A stretch of DNA of 64,000 nucleotides, from NCBI RefSeq assembly GCF_910592395.1, contig NC_088326.1, forward strand, positions 2,299,001 through 2,363,000. The letters run 5' to 3'. Source of the DNA: Lineus longissimus. Lineage: Eukaryota; Nemertea; Pilidiophora; Heteronemertea; Lineidae. The notes beneath the pieces are model-generated. The model made no database searches, was not told the DNA's origin, and saw only the letters and a list, made by a program, of their open reading frames with translations. Shown piece by piece: positions 34,047 through 45,574 of the stretch (position 1 is its first letter; each line of letters starts with the position of its first letter). Both the position numbers and the translations under genes were made by a program.

Positions 34047-36808
34047 CATCAATTTTGATATGATTGATAAACGAATTATTCATATTGAACAGGTGAAGGT
34101 GAAGTTTCTTATCTTCAGAATTATTATTGAGATCGTCAGCTGTAAGAGACATTTAGGGCCAAATTCATAAAGGGCGTTTAGCTTAAAACAGCGTTTAACC
34201 ACTGAGTAGACAGATTCATGCAAATCTTCACAGAATATGAATAGGCCCTGAAACTGATTGGAGAGAAGTTACACACGGGTAACCCTTAAATGATTTTAAG
34301 AATTTGGCCCTTAGAATTTAGGTGAGGGTTTATTGTGTTGATTCTTAAAGGGGCAACATATACACCAGTTATGTTGGTTTTTCGTACAAAAGGGCATCCA
34401 GCAGGACCGCGACATCTCGAAAGGGGCTATTCATTGAAAAACCGTACAACTGGGATAAGGTTGTCACAAGAAACTGTCGATTTATTCAGATTTGCTGATT
34501 GTTTTTCCTTTTTTTAATTCTTCCTAAGCACATTTGGTGCCTTTTGTCATTTTTCTTCCGCTCCCTAATTACCTAATGGTGAATATAAACCTCTTCCATC
34601 GACGATCTTTAGAACATAAATCAAGAATAAAAACATTGTATAGCGCGAATGGGCAAAAACCTCGATATCGCTAAGTGAATTATAGGGTATCGCATATCAG
34701 CTCAGAAATCAGGGGAAAAAGCGAAAAAATTCAAAAGCTCTCGGAAGAACGGCGTACGGTTATCTGATGGATAATGGCGGTTGAATAATAATGGTATTAA
34801 GTACGTCACATGATTGTCATGTGACTGCTAAATGCGCTAATACCCTTTTGTTCATTTGGAGGAAATGTGATCATTGGAAGAATGAAAAGATTAGGAGTTT
34901 GTTCTGTATGGTCGTGTGCTTACCATTCATATAAAGCTCAGTAAATTGTGAGCTTTTGTAATTGAAGACGACAATGATTTTGTAATAATAAGTCCATAAA
35001 AACGTGTCTGAGTAAATATGAAACACGCAGACGTGAGAACTTTCGGTAACCAACTTGCTGAGATTAGCAACATTTGCAACCCATATAACATGTCTAATGT
35101 CAAAGGTATCCGTGCATGTTATTGTACAAGTACATGACACCGACAAAAAAAATGCAAGTCGCCGCTAATCTCCAAAACCTTTGTCCAAAACAAAACATTG
35201 TCATTGTAATTGTTGTTGGCGATGCGACTGTTAGTAATGTAATTTTTCTCAGAACATCGTCATTGGCAACCCATCTTGTTAATTGGCATTATCCTATCGG
35301 TTTTCGTTTGGTGTTGGCTGGAACCTGACAACACGGACATCGTGCGATCCAAGCAAGCCTTCTTATATCTGAAATCGTTGTGCTCACTGTTCAAGCTAAA
35401 AAGATCTGACGATGAAGTGCACATGATTTAAGTAATGTGCAGGTATTTCGGTCATATTTGTTCCTTTCGTGTTTACGTGATAATGGCATTGTATTCTTGT
35501 GACATGACACCTTCAAAATAAGAGACAGAAGACAGAAGATGAGACATAATGCAAATATTTCTTCCACCATTTTCGTCTTTAGGTTTTCTGAGCCTTTGTT
35601 TTGCTTGCAAAGACATTTATAAAGATAGGCCCTACTCTATTTGCGAACTGAAAAGGTCAGTTTCGAGTTCATAGATTCCGGCCTTTTTCTACCCTGTAAG
35701 GCGTCATAATTTGCTTTCGAAATGGGATCCGAGGTTTATCATCCAGAGCTATTGAAAGATAGACAACTTTCTGATGAATACCTCGTTTGTGATTGTTCAA
35801 TAACGCTGTACTCTATGAAAGAGAAACTGACCCAGTACGTCAGCGGATTGAGTATACATGTTAGTCAAAAACACGAAATGTTCAAAACAAACATGAAGAT
35901 AAAACTGGTTGACTGAATTTAAAGTTCATTGGCTTCCTAAGGAGTTATCACCAAATGTAAATCCACTCCTACAGTTTCACAATTAATTGCGAAACTGTAG
36001 AAACTTTGAAATATTACCGCGCCAGATTAGACAGTGCTTCACAATAACATTATTGCGCGTGATCCCGATGTCGCACCAAAATTGTGACGGCCTCCCATTG
36101 GCTGAAAACGTTTAAAAACAAGAATAACAATACTGCCAATAGATCAAGAAGGCGAAAGTTAATTACAATACATCATTCTCATAAATGTCAACGCCTTTCC
36201 CAATTCTCGTGTGTGTCCATGTGGGTGTCAGGGTTCTTTCCTCCAATATTATCCTATATCTGCAACATATCTTCTACCAAATGCCATAATCCATAAATAA
36301 CTCCGAAATTCCAATACTCGGAATCAAAAAGTATTACCTGGTGTTTTTTCCGAAAGACCATCTGAACGAACTTCCATAAGCTTACGTATCTAGCATCTTA
36401 CTCTCAGGGAAGTGACCAGATACATATATGTTCTTAAATTGCAATTTAGTTGTGATGACTTATTCATTGTACATGTAGATGTAATCTGCAAGTATAGGTC
36501 AGTATACATGTAGGTCAGTGTTTAAGGTTGGCGTTATAGTTCATTACTTTTGGCGTTGGTAAAAAACAATGAGCCATACCGTATAGGACTAATAATAATT
36601 TATTGTAAAAAACCTCCAAATAAGGAGCAGACAACAGAAATATGCAATAAAAATCATACACAGAGAACGAATCAAAAAAAAAAAAAAAATCATTTCTAAG
36701 TTGGAAGGATTAACCCTGAGCTTCTTGGCAGAAAAATGACGACTCATTCTATTTTTTCAGACGAAATGGGCCCAGCATCGATAACGCCAGCGTTATAGCA
36801 CATCTACC
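34047..36808. other. Gene-free stretch upstream of the GPCR gene
   Basis: No gene recognised. There is a poly-A run at about 36676-36690. The region immediately before 36809 is presumably promoter and 5' UTR of the GPCR, but no clear TATA or initiator decides a start. Confidence 0.4.
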
Positions 36809-38059
36809 ATGGATTACGGATTATTCACCAACAGTTCCGAGGGCCAGAACTTCAGTGTTATGGTCTCCGAGACACCGCTACCGGACTACGAACTTTACTA
36901 CTTGAAAGATCAATTAACCATGGTGCGTTCCATAACATCACGGATAGTAGCCCCGACGATTGCATTCGTGGGAATAATGGGAAATATAATCAATATAGTC
37001 GTGCTTACTAGACGCTGGATGCGCTCGTCAACAAATTGTTACTTGACGGTTTTAGCGATTTACGATACGTTGTACCTACTGATTGCAACGTCTCTATTTT
37101 TCTTCCGAGTCTATCCCGATATTCGTTATACGATGGAGTACACGTATTACTTCTGGATAGCGCGCCCCCTTTCGAATGTGTGCAGTAATACGGGAACGTG
37201 GTTAACTGTGACGTTTACAGTGGAACGCTACATCGGCGTCTGTCATCCTATGAAGGGTCGCGTCTTATGTACTGTTGAACGCGCGCGTTATATAATCGCC
37301 GCAGTGTGTGCGTTAGCCTTTCTTAGTACTCTTCCTGATTTCTTCGATACGGACGTTGTGAGACCCGACGTTAATGCCACGAAATATGAAATGACGCGTA
37401 ACCACGGACACGAGATACTTACACAGATTGGGTACTACTGGATTAACCCTACCGTATTCACCTTCATTCCACTCATATTACTAGCCGTCTTCAACTCTCT
37501 GTTAATATATTCCGTTATGGAAGCGTCTAAATTACGGAAGTCAATGGCCAACATCGAAGTCACGGCGACGGACAACCGACGCGAACGCCAACAACGCGAA
37601 CAACAACGGATCACGATTATGCTAATCAGTGTAGTTGTCGTTTTCTTTTTATGTCAACTGCCCAGTGCTTGTTTACTAATTGTGCAAAAGGTCTACGATG
37701 ATGTGAGAAAAACAGAAAAATTGCGCCATACAATCGCGGGAAATGTCTTCAATGTCTTCGTCATGGTGAATTCTGCGATTAACTTTTTATTATATTCCTT
37801 GTTCAGTACGAAATTCAGGAATACTTTCAAACGAATTTTCTGCCGGTGTTGCCAAGATAGACAATCCCGGAACGATGGCCTTTTTTCAGAGATCGCCACA
37901 GCGCACCCAACGGCGATGCGTAGCAACCGTCCAAGCCTATGTGTACAGTTTAATAATGTGAATATAAGTCAAAGCCGTAGCCCCCTACCGGACAGAGCTG
38001 TAAACACGAGTAAAAATGGATATTTACAAATACAGAATAAACAAGAGGACTCTGTGTAG
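36809..38059 (+). CDS. Class A GPCR, FMRFamide-receptor-like, intronless
   Basis: 416 aa in one exon; start context ACCATGG is strong. It is predicted to be a plasma-membrane receptor for a neuropeptide, signalling through a G protein. Seven hydrophobic segments lie near residues 47-67, 77-98, 118-140, 161-178, 213-236, 268-293 and 308-332. Family signs: GNIINIVVLTRRWMRSSTN after TM1, ERY (139-141) for DRY, FLCQLP (280-285) in TM6, and NSAINFLLY (321-329) in TM7, giving NFxxY in place of NPxxY. The N-terminus has sequons at NSS (8) and NFS (14). CRCC (345-348) is a likely palmitoylation site at the end of helix 8. TM3 has C125, but extracellular loop 2 (about 180-212) contains no cysteine, so the usual loop disulfide cannot form. 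Ligand cannot be told from sequence. Confidence 0.88.
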   Translation: MDYGLFTNSSEGQNFSVMVSETPLPDYELYYLKDQLTMVRSITSRIVAPTIAFVGIMGNIINIVVLTRRWMRSSTNCYLTVLAIYDTLYLLIATSLFFFRVYPDIRYTMEYTYYFWIARPLSNVCSNTGTWLTVTFTVERYIGVCHPMKGRVLCTVERARYIIAAVCALAFLSTLPDFFDTDVVRPDVNATKYEMTRNHGHEILTQIGYYWINPTVFTFIPLILLAVFNSLLIYSVMEASKLRKSMANIEVTATDNRRERQQREQQRITIMLISVVVVFFLCQLPSACLLIVQKVYDDVRKTEKLRHTIAGNVFNVFVMVNSAINFLLYSLFSTKFRNTFKRIFCRCCQDRQSRNDGLFSEIATAHPTAMRSNRPSLCVQFNNVNISQSRSPLPDRAVNTSKNGYLQIQNKQEDSV

Positions 38060-38470
38060 TGTTAACTTTAGTGTGTTAACTGTTAACATTGTTAACATTG
38101 TGTTTTCACCTACACAATGTGTTAACAGTTCATATTGAGTTAACACTAACACGTGTTACCGCATTGTTTTGCTAAACAATGAGTTAATACTAGTAGTTAA
38201 CTGTTAATTGTGTGAACTATAAGCATTGTGTTATAGTTACACAATGTTTTAACAGTTCAGATCAAGTTACTCTTACACGTGTTAATGCATCGTTTTGCTG
38301 ATTAACGATGTGTTAATAATGCTAATGGCAACAGTTAACAGTGTATTAACTGTTAACTTTTCTTGAGAAAAGTGTTAACTTTGTTTTGAAAGTTGGCTCT
38401 ATGTTAACAGTTAACTTTTGTGTTAACAGTTAACATTGTGTTAAATGTTGTTGAAATTTCACATTGTGTT
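38060..38470 (+). repeat. GTTAAC-rich degenerate array in the GPCR 3' UTR
   Basis: Starts right after the stop codon. The palindrome GTTAAC and near-relatives (GTTAAT, GTGTTA) recur throughout, often joined as GTTAACTGTTAAC or TGTTAACAGTTAAC, with ACAATGTGTTAACAG-like longer units at intervals of roughly 65-110 bp. It is either a decayed minisatellite or a palindrome-rich UTR; transcripts would be rich in short self-complementary sites. Confidence 0.7.
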
Positions 38471-38715
38471 ATACTGTACTGAGTTCCTTTCATGGTAGAT
38501 GTCCAAATACAAGCAGGGCCCGGTTGTTAAAAAGCACAAAATTCACGTTCCATTAATTTTTTTCTAACGAATCCGTAAAAGCTAACATGGTGTTGAACAG
38601 CCGAGTCCAGGAGGGCAATATGTACAGTTAAAGGATAAGATCATTTAGAAACCTAAGTGGAGCCACCTACCAAAGTGATATTTAGGAATTGCGTACATTG
38701 TATAAAAAATAGCTG

Positions 38716-38721
38716 AATAAA
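38716..38721 (+). terminator. Polyadenylation signal for the GPCR gene
   Basis: The first canonical AATAAA after the stop (38059), about 660 bp downstream. It would give a 3' UTR that contains the GTTAAC array. Confidence 0.45.
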
Positions 38722-39029
38722 GACTATATTTTAAGAGGAATCGGGGAAATTTTTCGTAGAAGATATATTCGATAAAATACATACTTGTAGCTCTGACTTA
38801 ACCAGCCCTATTAACACAGTTAGAACGGCGGACAGCGAGACGAAGAGGAGACCGAGTAACCAGGTCCCGCAGTGATATTTGGACCGTACATCTTTTTTAC
38901 CTAAGCAATAATAGCAAAGGTACCAAAAACGAACTGATCTGTGCTGCCATCTTGGTATTTGTAGTCGAGGTAGCAGCTATACGAAGCTATACCTTGTACT
39001 CAAAGTGAGGTCTTTTCGTCTCCTTCACT

Positions 39030-39288
39030 ATCACCTCAATCATAATCATCATCATTATCATCATCATCAACATCATCATCATCATTATCACCATCGTCAT
39101 CGTCATTATCATTATCATCGTCCTTTTCAACGTTACCAGCATTTTCAACCTCGTCATCAATATCGTCGTCACCATCACCATCATTAGCAACATCATCGCC
39201 ATCATCGACAACGTCTTCAACATCATTGACATCATCATAATCATCTATAACAACGTCGTCATCATCATCATCGATATCATTGACGACG

Positions 39289-39370
<82 letters not shown>

Positions 39371-39371
39371 T

Positions 39372-39407
<36 letters not shown>

Positions 39408-39565
39408 TATATCATCATTGACGACGTCATTATCATCATTGTCATCAGCATCATCATCATCATTAACAAAGCCACCATCATCAAAGAAAACATTATTACA
39501 TCTCCATCATTGACAACGTCATCAAAAGCTTTATCCTCGATCGTCATAATTACCATCGTCATCAG
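39030..39565. repeat. (ATC)n microsatellite and degenerate flanks
   Basis: A pure TCA run from about 39287 to 39369 and a second to about 39408, embedded in about 500 bp of imperfect ATC/GTC triplets. It creates long artificial frames of serine, histidine or methionine (39280-39513, 39005-39187, 38987-39244 minus), which are not genes. Confidence 0.95.
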
Positions 39566-40956
39566 CAGCAGCAACAGCATACATTATAACTTCCTTATAC
39601 TTTTGCAAAGTTGGTCAAACTGTTTTCAGACTAGGGTTGACGTAGTCCTACACTTTTTGAAATCAATCTATTTCTCTGGCCGAGGGTGGTAGTTTTTAGA
39701 TTTTGTTTACGGAGATGGGGTTGTTAATATTCTACAATTCATCGTCATATTACTCATTAGCACTGGTATCATAGCCACCATCGTTATCATACATCATCAT
39801 TATCATCGTCTTCATCCTCCAAACGCCATCCGTACCCGTCGCAGTATCATTTTCCTGAAATACCCTGTCCTGCACGCTCATGTCAACATCGACCATCAAA
39901 ATAGAATCATGTATTTCCCTCGTTGTCATCCCAATTTCCATATATCTGTTGTCATTAGTATCCGCCTGGGAATAAATAAGCTTGGCAGGAATTGAGCTAA
40001 GGCAGTTGATATACCCCAACCAACGATAGAATAGATCACTGCCAAGTGTATTTTTGTAAGAAAAGAATGAAGGTACAAAGTGCATCGGTCAAAACGCTTC
40101 ATAATATCAACTTTAGGCTAGTTGTTGACAGCCATTTTGCATTTTCGGGGCCATTTTGGATTTGCACACTCGCACTAAACAGTTCCGTTGAAAATTCTTC
40201 CTAACCATGTCATAAATGTCATACCTATGTCCACCACTCACCATCATTATCATAACCATTGGCTTTTTGTCAGAAGATAATACATGGCAGCTTAAGTCTT
40301 TACCATGATTCATACAGCATCATTTCAGAAGCGACATCTACACCGGCGGCAGATCTGTAACTCTCGGACAAGGGAATAGGTCATTCCCTTTGTTTCTCAC
40401 TTAAATCATCCCATTCCATGCTCCTTACTCGTCCATGGCCGGCATTGTCATTCATTTTCTCATGGCCTTCATTGTCATTGTCATCATAGTGAAAAACCCT
40501 CTGAGGTTTTTCACAGTTTCAAAAACTAATCAGGGTTTGTCATTTTACAAAATGAACACGGGGTGCATATTTATGTTGGCCGAAAAACCGAGTTTTTCAA
40601 AATCTCAGACACCGTCCTTTATTTTAAAGGGTACCTGTTGAGCTACTACAAAAACATGGCATCTTTCACTGTGAACTAATAATCAAAAACAGTTATCGAA
40701 CACATTCGCCAGAACTACAGTCTACACATTCATGGAAGTTTGCCTTGCAAAGCTCCCAGCATCATCTCCTCATCCTTCACCCTCGATTCCATCTCATCAG
40801 CATCAACAATGACAGCAGGATTTTCGTGTGCACCTTTTCGGCGGCTGGATTCGATTGAGACTCCTCCTCCTCCCTTTTCGAAACCAACGTCCCTATTCCT
40901 CTTCAGTTATAGACTTTTTACTTAGTGAGTTTTTGATTGATGAAAGGCTGCACTAG
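39566..40956. other. Gene-free stretch
   Basis: Further scattered ATC triplets up to about 40320. A perfect 10-bp hairpin lies at 40489-40514. No gene recognised. Confidence 0.4.
40489..40514. other. Perfect 10-bp hairpin
   Basis: GTGAAAAACC, loop CTCTGA, GGTTTTTCAC. It resembles a rho-independent terminator stem in shape but has no T run and sits in a eukaryotic context. Confidence 0.6.
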
Positions 40957-41319
40957 TAGGAGACTTTTTCCGACTTCTTAACGGTTTCTCTACTGATTTA
41001 TCCTGAAGTCCGACATTGTCCGAATTTTCCATGAAAGGTCGGATTTCTAGAAAACCTGTGAAAAATACAAGGGTTTCCCAAAATTGGGCATTTTAGATCA
41101 AAGGCCTATGAGATTAATGAGGTGACCTAATTGAGGGAGCTAATTAGTATTCAAACTTAGGGTCACTCTGAGTGTTTGCCTCACACCTCATTAACCCCAT
41201 TCAACATAGGCCTTTGATCTTTAATGCCATATTTCGGGAAGCCCTTGTATTTTTCACCGATTTATGGCAAATCAGGAAAAAGTTAGAGAAACCGTTGCGA
41301 AGTCGGAAAAAGTCTCCTA
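40957..41319. mobile_element. Fold-back MITE, complete copy
   Basis: 363 bp. The left end TAGGAGACTTTTTCCGACTT and right end AAGTCGGAAAAAGTCTCCTA are inverse complements apart from one length difference. The pairing continues inward through CGGTTTCTCTA, TATTTTTCAC, and AGGCCTATG/ATAGGCCTTTGATCT, so most of the element folds on itself. TA at both outer ends suggests a TA target. It is the same family as the truncated copy at 18476-18769. No coding capacity. Confidence 0.82.
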
Positions 41320-41385
41320 ATGCTACATATTGATACCAGGTGACAGCACTGCTTCAATTGGGAAGCTCTGTCTCTATAAGGATTT

Positions 41386-41637
41386 TTGGCAAACCCCCGA
41401 ATTGTCAACGCGAACGCCAATCAAATTGCTCGACCTATTGATCCCGATATCGAAGGGACAGGTGTTCACGTTGGCATTTCGGGGCCTTTGCGAAAACTCC
41501 CTATTGGTGATACTGTAGTCATTAGAATAAGCCTCCGTCATTTGTCCGTGGCGGCTTGGGGAATCAGTAAGAAAAGGCTGGGAATGTTATCAAATAATTG
41601 GTTACAGTGCCGATGTCTGGTCGAAGACATGTTTTAA
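41386..41637 (+). other. Open frame with possible decayed protein-coding origin
   Basis: A stretch whose translation includes NQIARPIDPDIEGTGVHVGI. The PDIEGTGV part recalls the (N/D)PDIxGxGV phrase that precedes the first membrane helix in a family of membrane proteins well known from fungi, but no membrane helix follows here. There is no confident start or splice site. It could equally be chance. Confidence 0.12.
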
Positions 41638-43390
41638 GCAAAATTTAAAATGGTCCAGAGCTTCTGTAGTATCACGCGCAGAGTTTTCGTAATAGTTGTT
41701 ACGTCTCCTTCACCCTCACCGCACATTTCGCTCACATTGATGACGGGGTCGGTGATACGACAATGGACAAATAGTTCTTTGCTCGGAAAAGCTGAATATT
41801 ATTTTTTTCGTGATTCGCCAAAATGAAAATACATTTTCTAGACATGTTCACGAATTGCAGAAATATGAGGCGAAACAATTATTCAGAGTATTCAGTTGTG
41901 ATTCGTTCGAGTTAGATTTGTAGGGAATACGGATCTCTGAGAGATATGCCAGAAATGATTTTAATTGCAATGCATTTGTAGGGAGAAATGTACATGAACG
42001 CAACCAAGACTTCGTTTTGTACAAAATATGTCTGTATCATTGCAAAAAATAAGGTTTTATGTATAACTGTACATGTACTTGTTACACTGTGCTAACTCGT
42101 TTGGTAATAAACAATTGCTTGGTTAGTTTTGTGTTGTATTTATTCAAGAAACACGATTGCGTAATATTCCAGAAAGTAGATCTGCCTCCGCAGTAGCAAT
42201 GCGGTCATCGTATACATACATGTAGTAAAAAGCCCTCAAACACGTATGACATTGATCACGGTCCGATCTAAGACACAATTATTTTATTCGTAGACGATAT
42301 CGCTCATTCATAACGTATTGTGGTTGTCGTATTCGCTGCTAATCTGGCAAAAGGAAGGGGTGACGGGTGATTACATGATACGCTATTAATCCTGCTGCCT
42401 GAAAAACGGCAAATGTAACCACCACGATGGGTAATGCATGAGCGACATTGCGTTCGAATGAAATGGTGTTTATTTGCCTTGGGCTGAGGCCTAACCAGCG
42501 TTGAGCGTATAACCATCCTTCGTGAAATGTGTGGTTCTGGTCAACTCGTAGCTTGTGACACACTGTCTAAATATATATCTTCTATGGACGAATACCATAC
42601 TACTTGAGCCCAGGTCAATGCAAAGCCTATTACGCAATCACCGCGAGGTGTGCATATGATTACATACATATTATATCAGGTGAGTGTAGGATAATTGTTC
42701 ATTAACATGCATATGCTGGCACTGCCTGTCTAGTAGGCACAAGGTACTTCTTCACAGAGTGATATTAAATATTTGTCTATTTATAATCAGTTTATAATCG
42801 TGGACGTACCCTCCATTGCTAATTGGAAGACCCACATAAGGAACTTGGGAAACTCGGCATGAAATCACATCAAGAAACAAGAGGGAAGAATGTGTGATGA
42901 ACTTGGTGGAGTTTCGAATGTTCCCAACAACGATTCCAGTCTGAACTAAATGTTCATTAGTAAGTATAGTATACTCATTTGTATCGTGTCTTATAAATCA
43001 ACTGAACTCCTTTAGGTTTAGCCCTATTTTCATTCAAGCCAGCGAGTTTTATTAAACCCCCCTGTGGGTTGTTGTGATGTTAAACTCTTTCAATGAATGC
43101 GGCAGTCCTAATGTTCTCTCAAGGCCGTGTGGTATTGCAATGGCGCTGTTCACTGGAACCTTCGGAAACTAGGCAATCGTTCCAACCACGAACCTGGAGC
43201 CAGGAATTCATGAGAGAAAGGTAAAATCAGTCAGGAAATTTTGCCACTTTGGGAGGTAAACTTCCAAGGGGGTGTCTGTGGGAGATGACCTCCCAAACGG
43301 GTCGTCGCCGCTTTCCTTGGCTATGTTATTTTGAAACCTAGTGAACGCGTTTATATTCAAGATATCTAACAATAAACTATTCTCAATTTC
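41638..43390. other. Gene-free stretch upstream of the sulfotransferase cluster
   Basis: No gene recognised. It probably contains the promoter and untranslated first exon of the first sulfotransferase gene. Confidence 0.4.
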
Positions 43391-43478
43391 AGGGACGCCG
43401 AGCACAGTTTTCAAGTTCCCACTGCCACGAAGGTGGCTTTCGTTGTTTAACCAGTGGCGCCATCTATACAGGGTTCCG

Positions 43479-44537
43479 ATGGGAGACAAAAGGTGGAGGC
43501 ACGCGATCATCCTGGTGATTTTTTTGACAATTTTCACTTGGATATTCATCAACTTGACATGGACCGCAGATATTTCACGAAAACTACGACGAATGAGAAA
43601 TACGGGCGTCCTACAACCTCAGGTGCCTTTCAGAATTAGAGATTACGATAGAGGGCGCTTCGATGGTCGCCTAGGTGATCACCATGGCTACCGTGGTAGC
43701 TATGGAAACCCCACCGACGTTACCAAGGCAAATGTTAGAAACGAAACACGGAAACTTCCTCAGTGTATTATTATTGGGGTCCGCAAAGGGGGCACACGGG
43801 CACTCCTTGACTTTTTAGAGGTTCATCCGGGAATTAAATCGGCCGGAAGGGAGATCCATTTCTTTGACACAGATGAGAACTACAATCTTGGTTTAGACTG
43901 GTACCGCTCAATGATGCCCCCGAGTTCTCCTGGACAAATCACAATCGAAAAAACGCCGAAGTATTTCGTCTCCCCTCGTGTTCCTGAGCGGATTGCAAAA
44001 ATGAACGGGTCTATAAAGTTGATTCTGATCGTCAGAGATCCGCTTGAAAGGAGCATTTCCGATTTTGCGCAGTTGAAGAAAAGTGGAAAGGGTCCGCGTG
44101 AGTTTGAAGGTGCAGCAATAAACTATACTACTGGAAATGTAACTTCAAAGTTTCGACCAATATTGTATTCACTTTATTATGTGCACTTGCGGCACTGGTT
44201 GAAACATTTCAAACTGGAACAAATGTTGGTGTTAAATTCTGAGAATTTTGTAAAGAATCCAACGAATACACTGTCTCAAATTGAGACGTTTTTGAACTTA
44301 AAACACGTGCTAACTCGTGAGCAGTTTTACTTCAATGAAACAAAGGGGTTTTATTGCTTGAAGGAGCAGACGGGGCTTCGCGGAAAGAAGAGGAAACAAG
44401 CAGGTTGCATGGGGTCATTCAAGGGCATTGAGCACCCGAACATTAGCGCAGTAGTCTCGGAGAAAATACGAACGTTTTTTCGGCCATTTAATGAGGTATT
44501 CTTTAAAACAATCGGTGAGGATTTTCATTGGCACTGA
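43479..44537 (+). CDS. Heparan sulfate 3-O-sulfotransferase-like, paralogue A
   Basis: 352 aa from the first in-frame ATG. Predicted type II Golgi membrane enzyme that moves sulfate from PAPS to the 3-OH of glucosamine in heparan sulfate. Short basic tail, membrane helix at about 9-26, stem, then the sulfotransferase domain: KGGTRALL (103-110, PAPS 5'-phosphate loop), REIHFFD with the expected catalytic base E125, EKTPKYF, RDPLERSIS (187-195, 3'-phosphate site), FYC...C (C293, C310 disulfide). The loop between these cysteines is 16 residues and basic (RGKKRK), against 7 in paralogues B and C. The frame stays open upstream to a splice acceptor (CAATTTCAG, ending 43392), so an N-terminal extension from an upstream exon is possible. 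AATAAA at 44685-44690. Confidence 0.85.
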   Translation: MGDKRWRHAIILVIFLTIFTWIFINLTWTADISRKLRRMRNTGVLQPQVPFRIRDYDRGRFDGRLGDHHGYRGSYGNPTDVTKANVRNETRKLPQCIIIGVRKGGTRALLDFLEVHPGIKSAGREIHFFDTDENYNLGLDWYRSMMPPSSPGQITIEKTPKYFVSPRVPERIAKMNGSIKLILIVRDPLERSISDFAQLKKSGKGPREFEGAAINYTTGNVTSKFRPILYSLYYVHLRHWLKHFKLEQMLVLNSENFVKNPTNTLSQIETFLNLKHVLTREQFYFNETKGFYCLKEQTGLRGKKRKQAGCMGSFKGIEHPNISAVVSEKIRTFFRPFNEVFFKTIGEDFHWH

Positions 44538-44684
44538 ACAAAGGGTGCAACCATGGACACTCAATTTCATCCGGGTACCACATCTTCCGGGCTTGGAAAT
44601 ACTTCGGTAAATGGAGCCTATACGACACAACGCTTTGCGGGACAGGACTTTTCTTAGTACAGGGTTATGTATATAATCTTAGAC

Positions 44685-44690
44685 AATAAA
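44685..44690 (+). terminator. Polyadenylation signal for sulfotransferase A
   Basis: Canonical AATAAA about 150 bp after the stop codon. Confidence 0.55.
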
Positions 44691-45094
44691 ATCAGGGAAA
44701 CTTCTAGTCAAAATGTCACTTCACAATTTTCTGTTGTGAGAATATTGTGCATCCCACTCTAGTTCTAAAACAGCTAGAAACAATATTCCAGTGGAAACTC
44801 TTGTATAATTTGCGAGAATGACATTTTCATCTCAAAATTATTTTATGAAAATCTTCCAGGCAATATGATCTATTATGAAAATGTCGGTATTTGTATAGTT
44901 CTGCCATGATATTTTATATTTTTATTTCAATATTTTATCCGACATACACAATTTTTCAAGTAAAGTGTTTCTTCTTATGTCATTAACTCCCCAGAGAACC
45001 AAAATCCGGAACTCCGGGTAGCAAGTGCCAAGTCCAGGTTCAGAGTCGTCTGGTATTCCTGAATTACGAGTCCTTCAATAGTTTCCTCGCAATA

Positions 45095-45572
45095 GCGAGT
45101 TTCCGCATCGCTTACGATTACGATTACGATTACGATTTGTGTTTGACGTCATCGATTTTTGATGCTACGTCGTCCCCAGCGAAATCGTCGATGGTACTTT
45201 CGTCTCGTTCTTGCGAGGATTCCGGCTATCTTGGTAAGTCGAAAAACGATTACATGGATTAGCGAAAAGCCTATTTTCCACGCTACATATCAAATTCAAG
45301 GTGAAATATTCATTGAAGAATACTTTAGAACATATCTGTCAAACATAGGAACTGCATTTAATTTGATCAACGACGATTTTGATCATGTTTTAGCGCCGAG
45401 AAAAGTGCACCCAGAGAATGAGAGAAGAGTATAGGGCCTATACTACAGTACACCAAGTCGTTGGTGTGAATGCGGAAACAAAATTTCTGGTTCATGCCAG
45501 TTTTGAGAGTATTACGATTACGGCTTTGAAATCGTAATCGCAATCGTAATCGTAAGCGATTCGGAAACTCGC
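45095..45572. mobile_element. 478-bp element with ATTACG-repeat terminal inverted repeats
   Basis: Left end GCGAGTTTCCGCATCGCTTA, followed by ATTACG-type hexamers. Right end, inverted, GCGAGTTTCCGAATCGCTTA, followed by the same hexamers. The match runs about 45 bp with two or three differences. TA lies at both outer edges (45093-45094, 45573-45574). The frame 45159-45434 inside has no start ATG at its beginning and no recognised domain. Probably a non-autonomous DNA transposon between sulfotransferase genes A and B. Confidence 0.72.
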
Positions 45573-45574
45573 TA

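Noticed and set aside
38987-39513. Poly-Ser, poly-His and Met-rich frames
   Set aside because: All three are readings of one ATC microsatellite.
43341-43478. Start of sulfotransferase A at 43341
   Set aside because: That position is GTG and lies before a splice acceptor; the first ATG, at 43479, directly precedes the membrane helix.
45159-45434. 91-codon open frame inside the ATTACG-TIR element
   Set aside because: Starts at a non-ATG codon and shows no domain.
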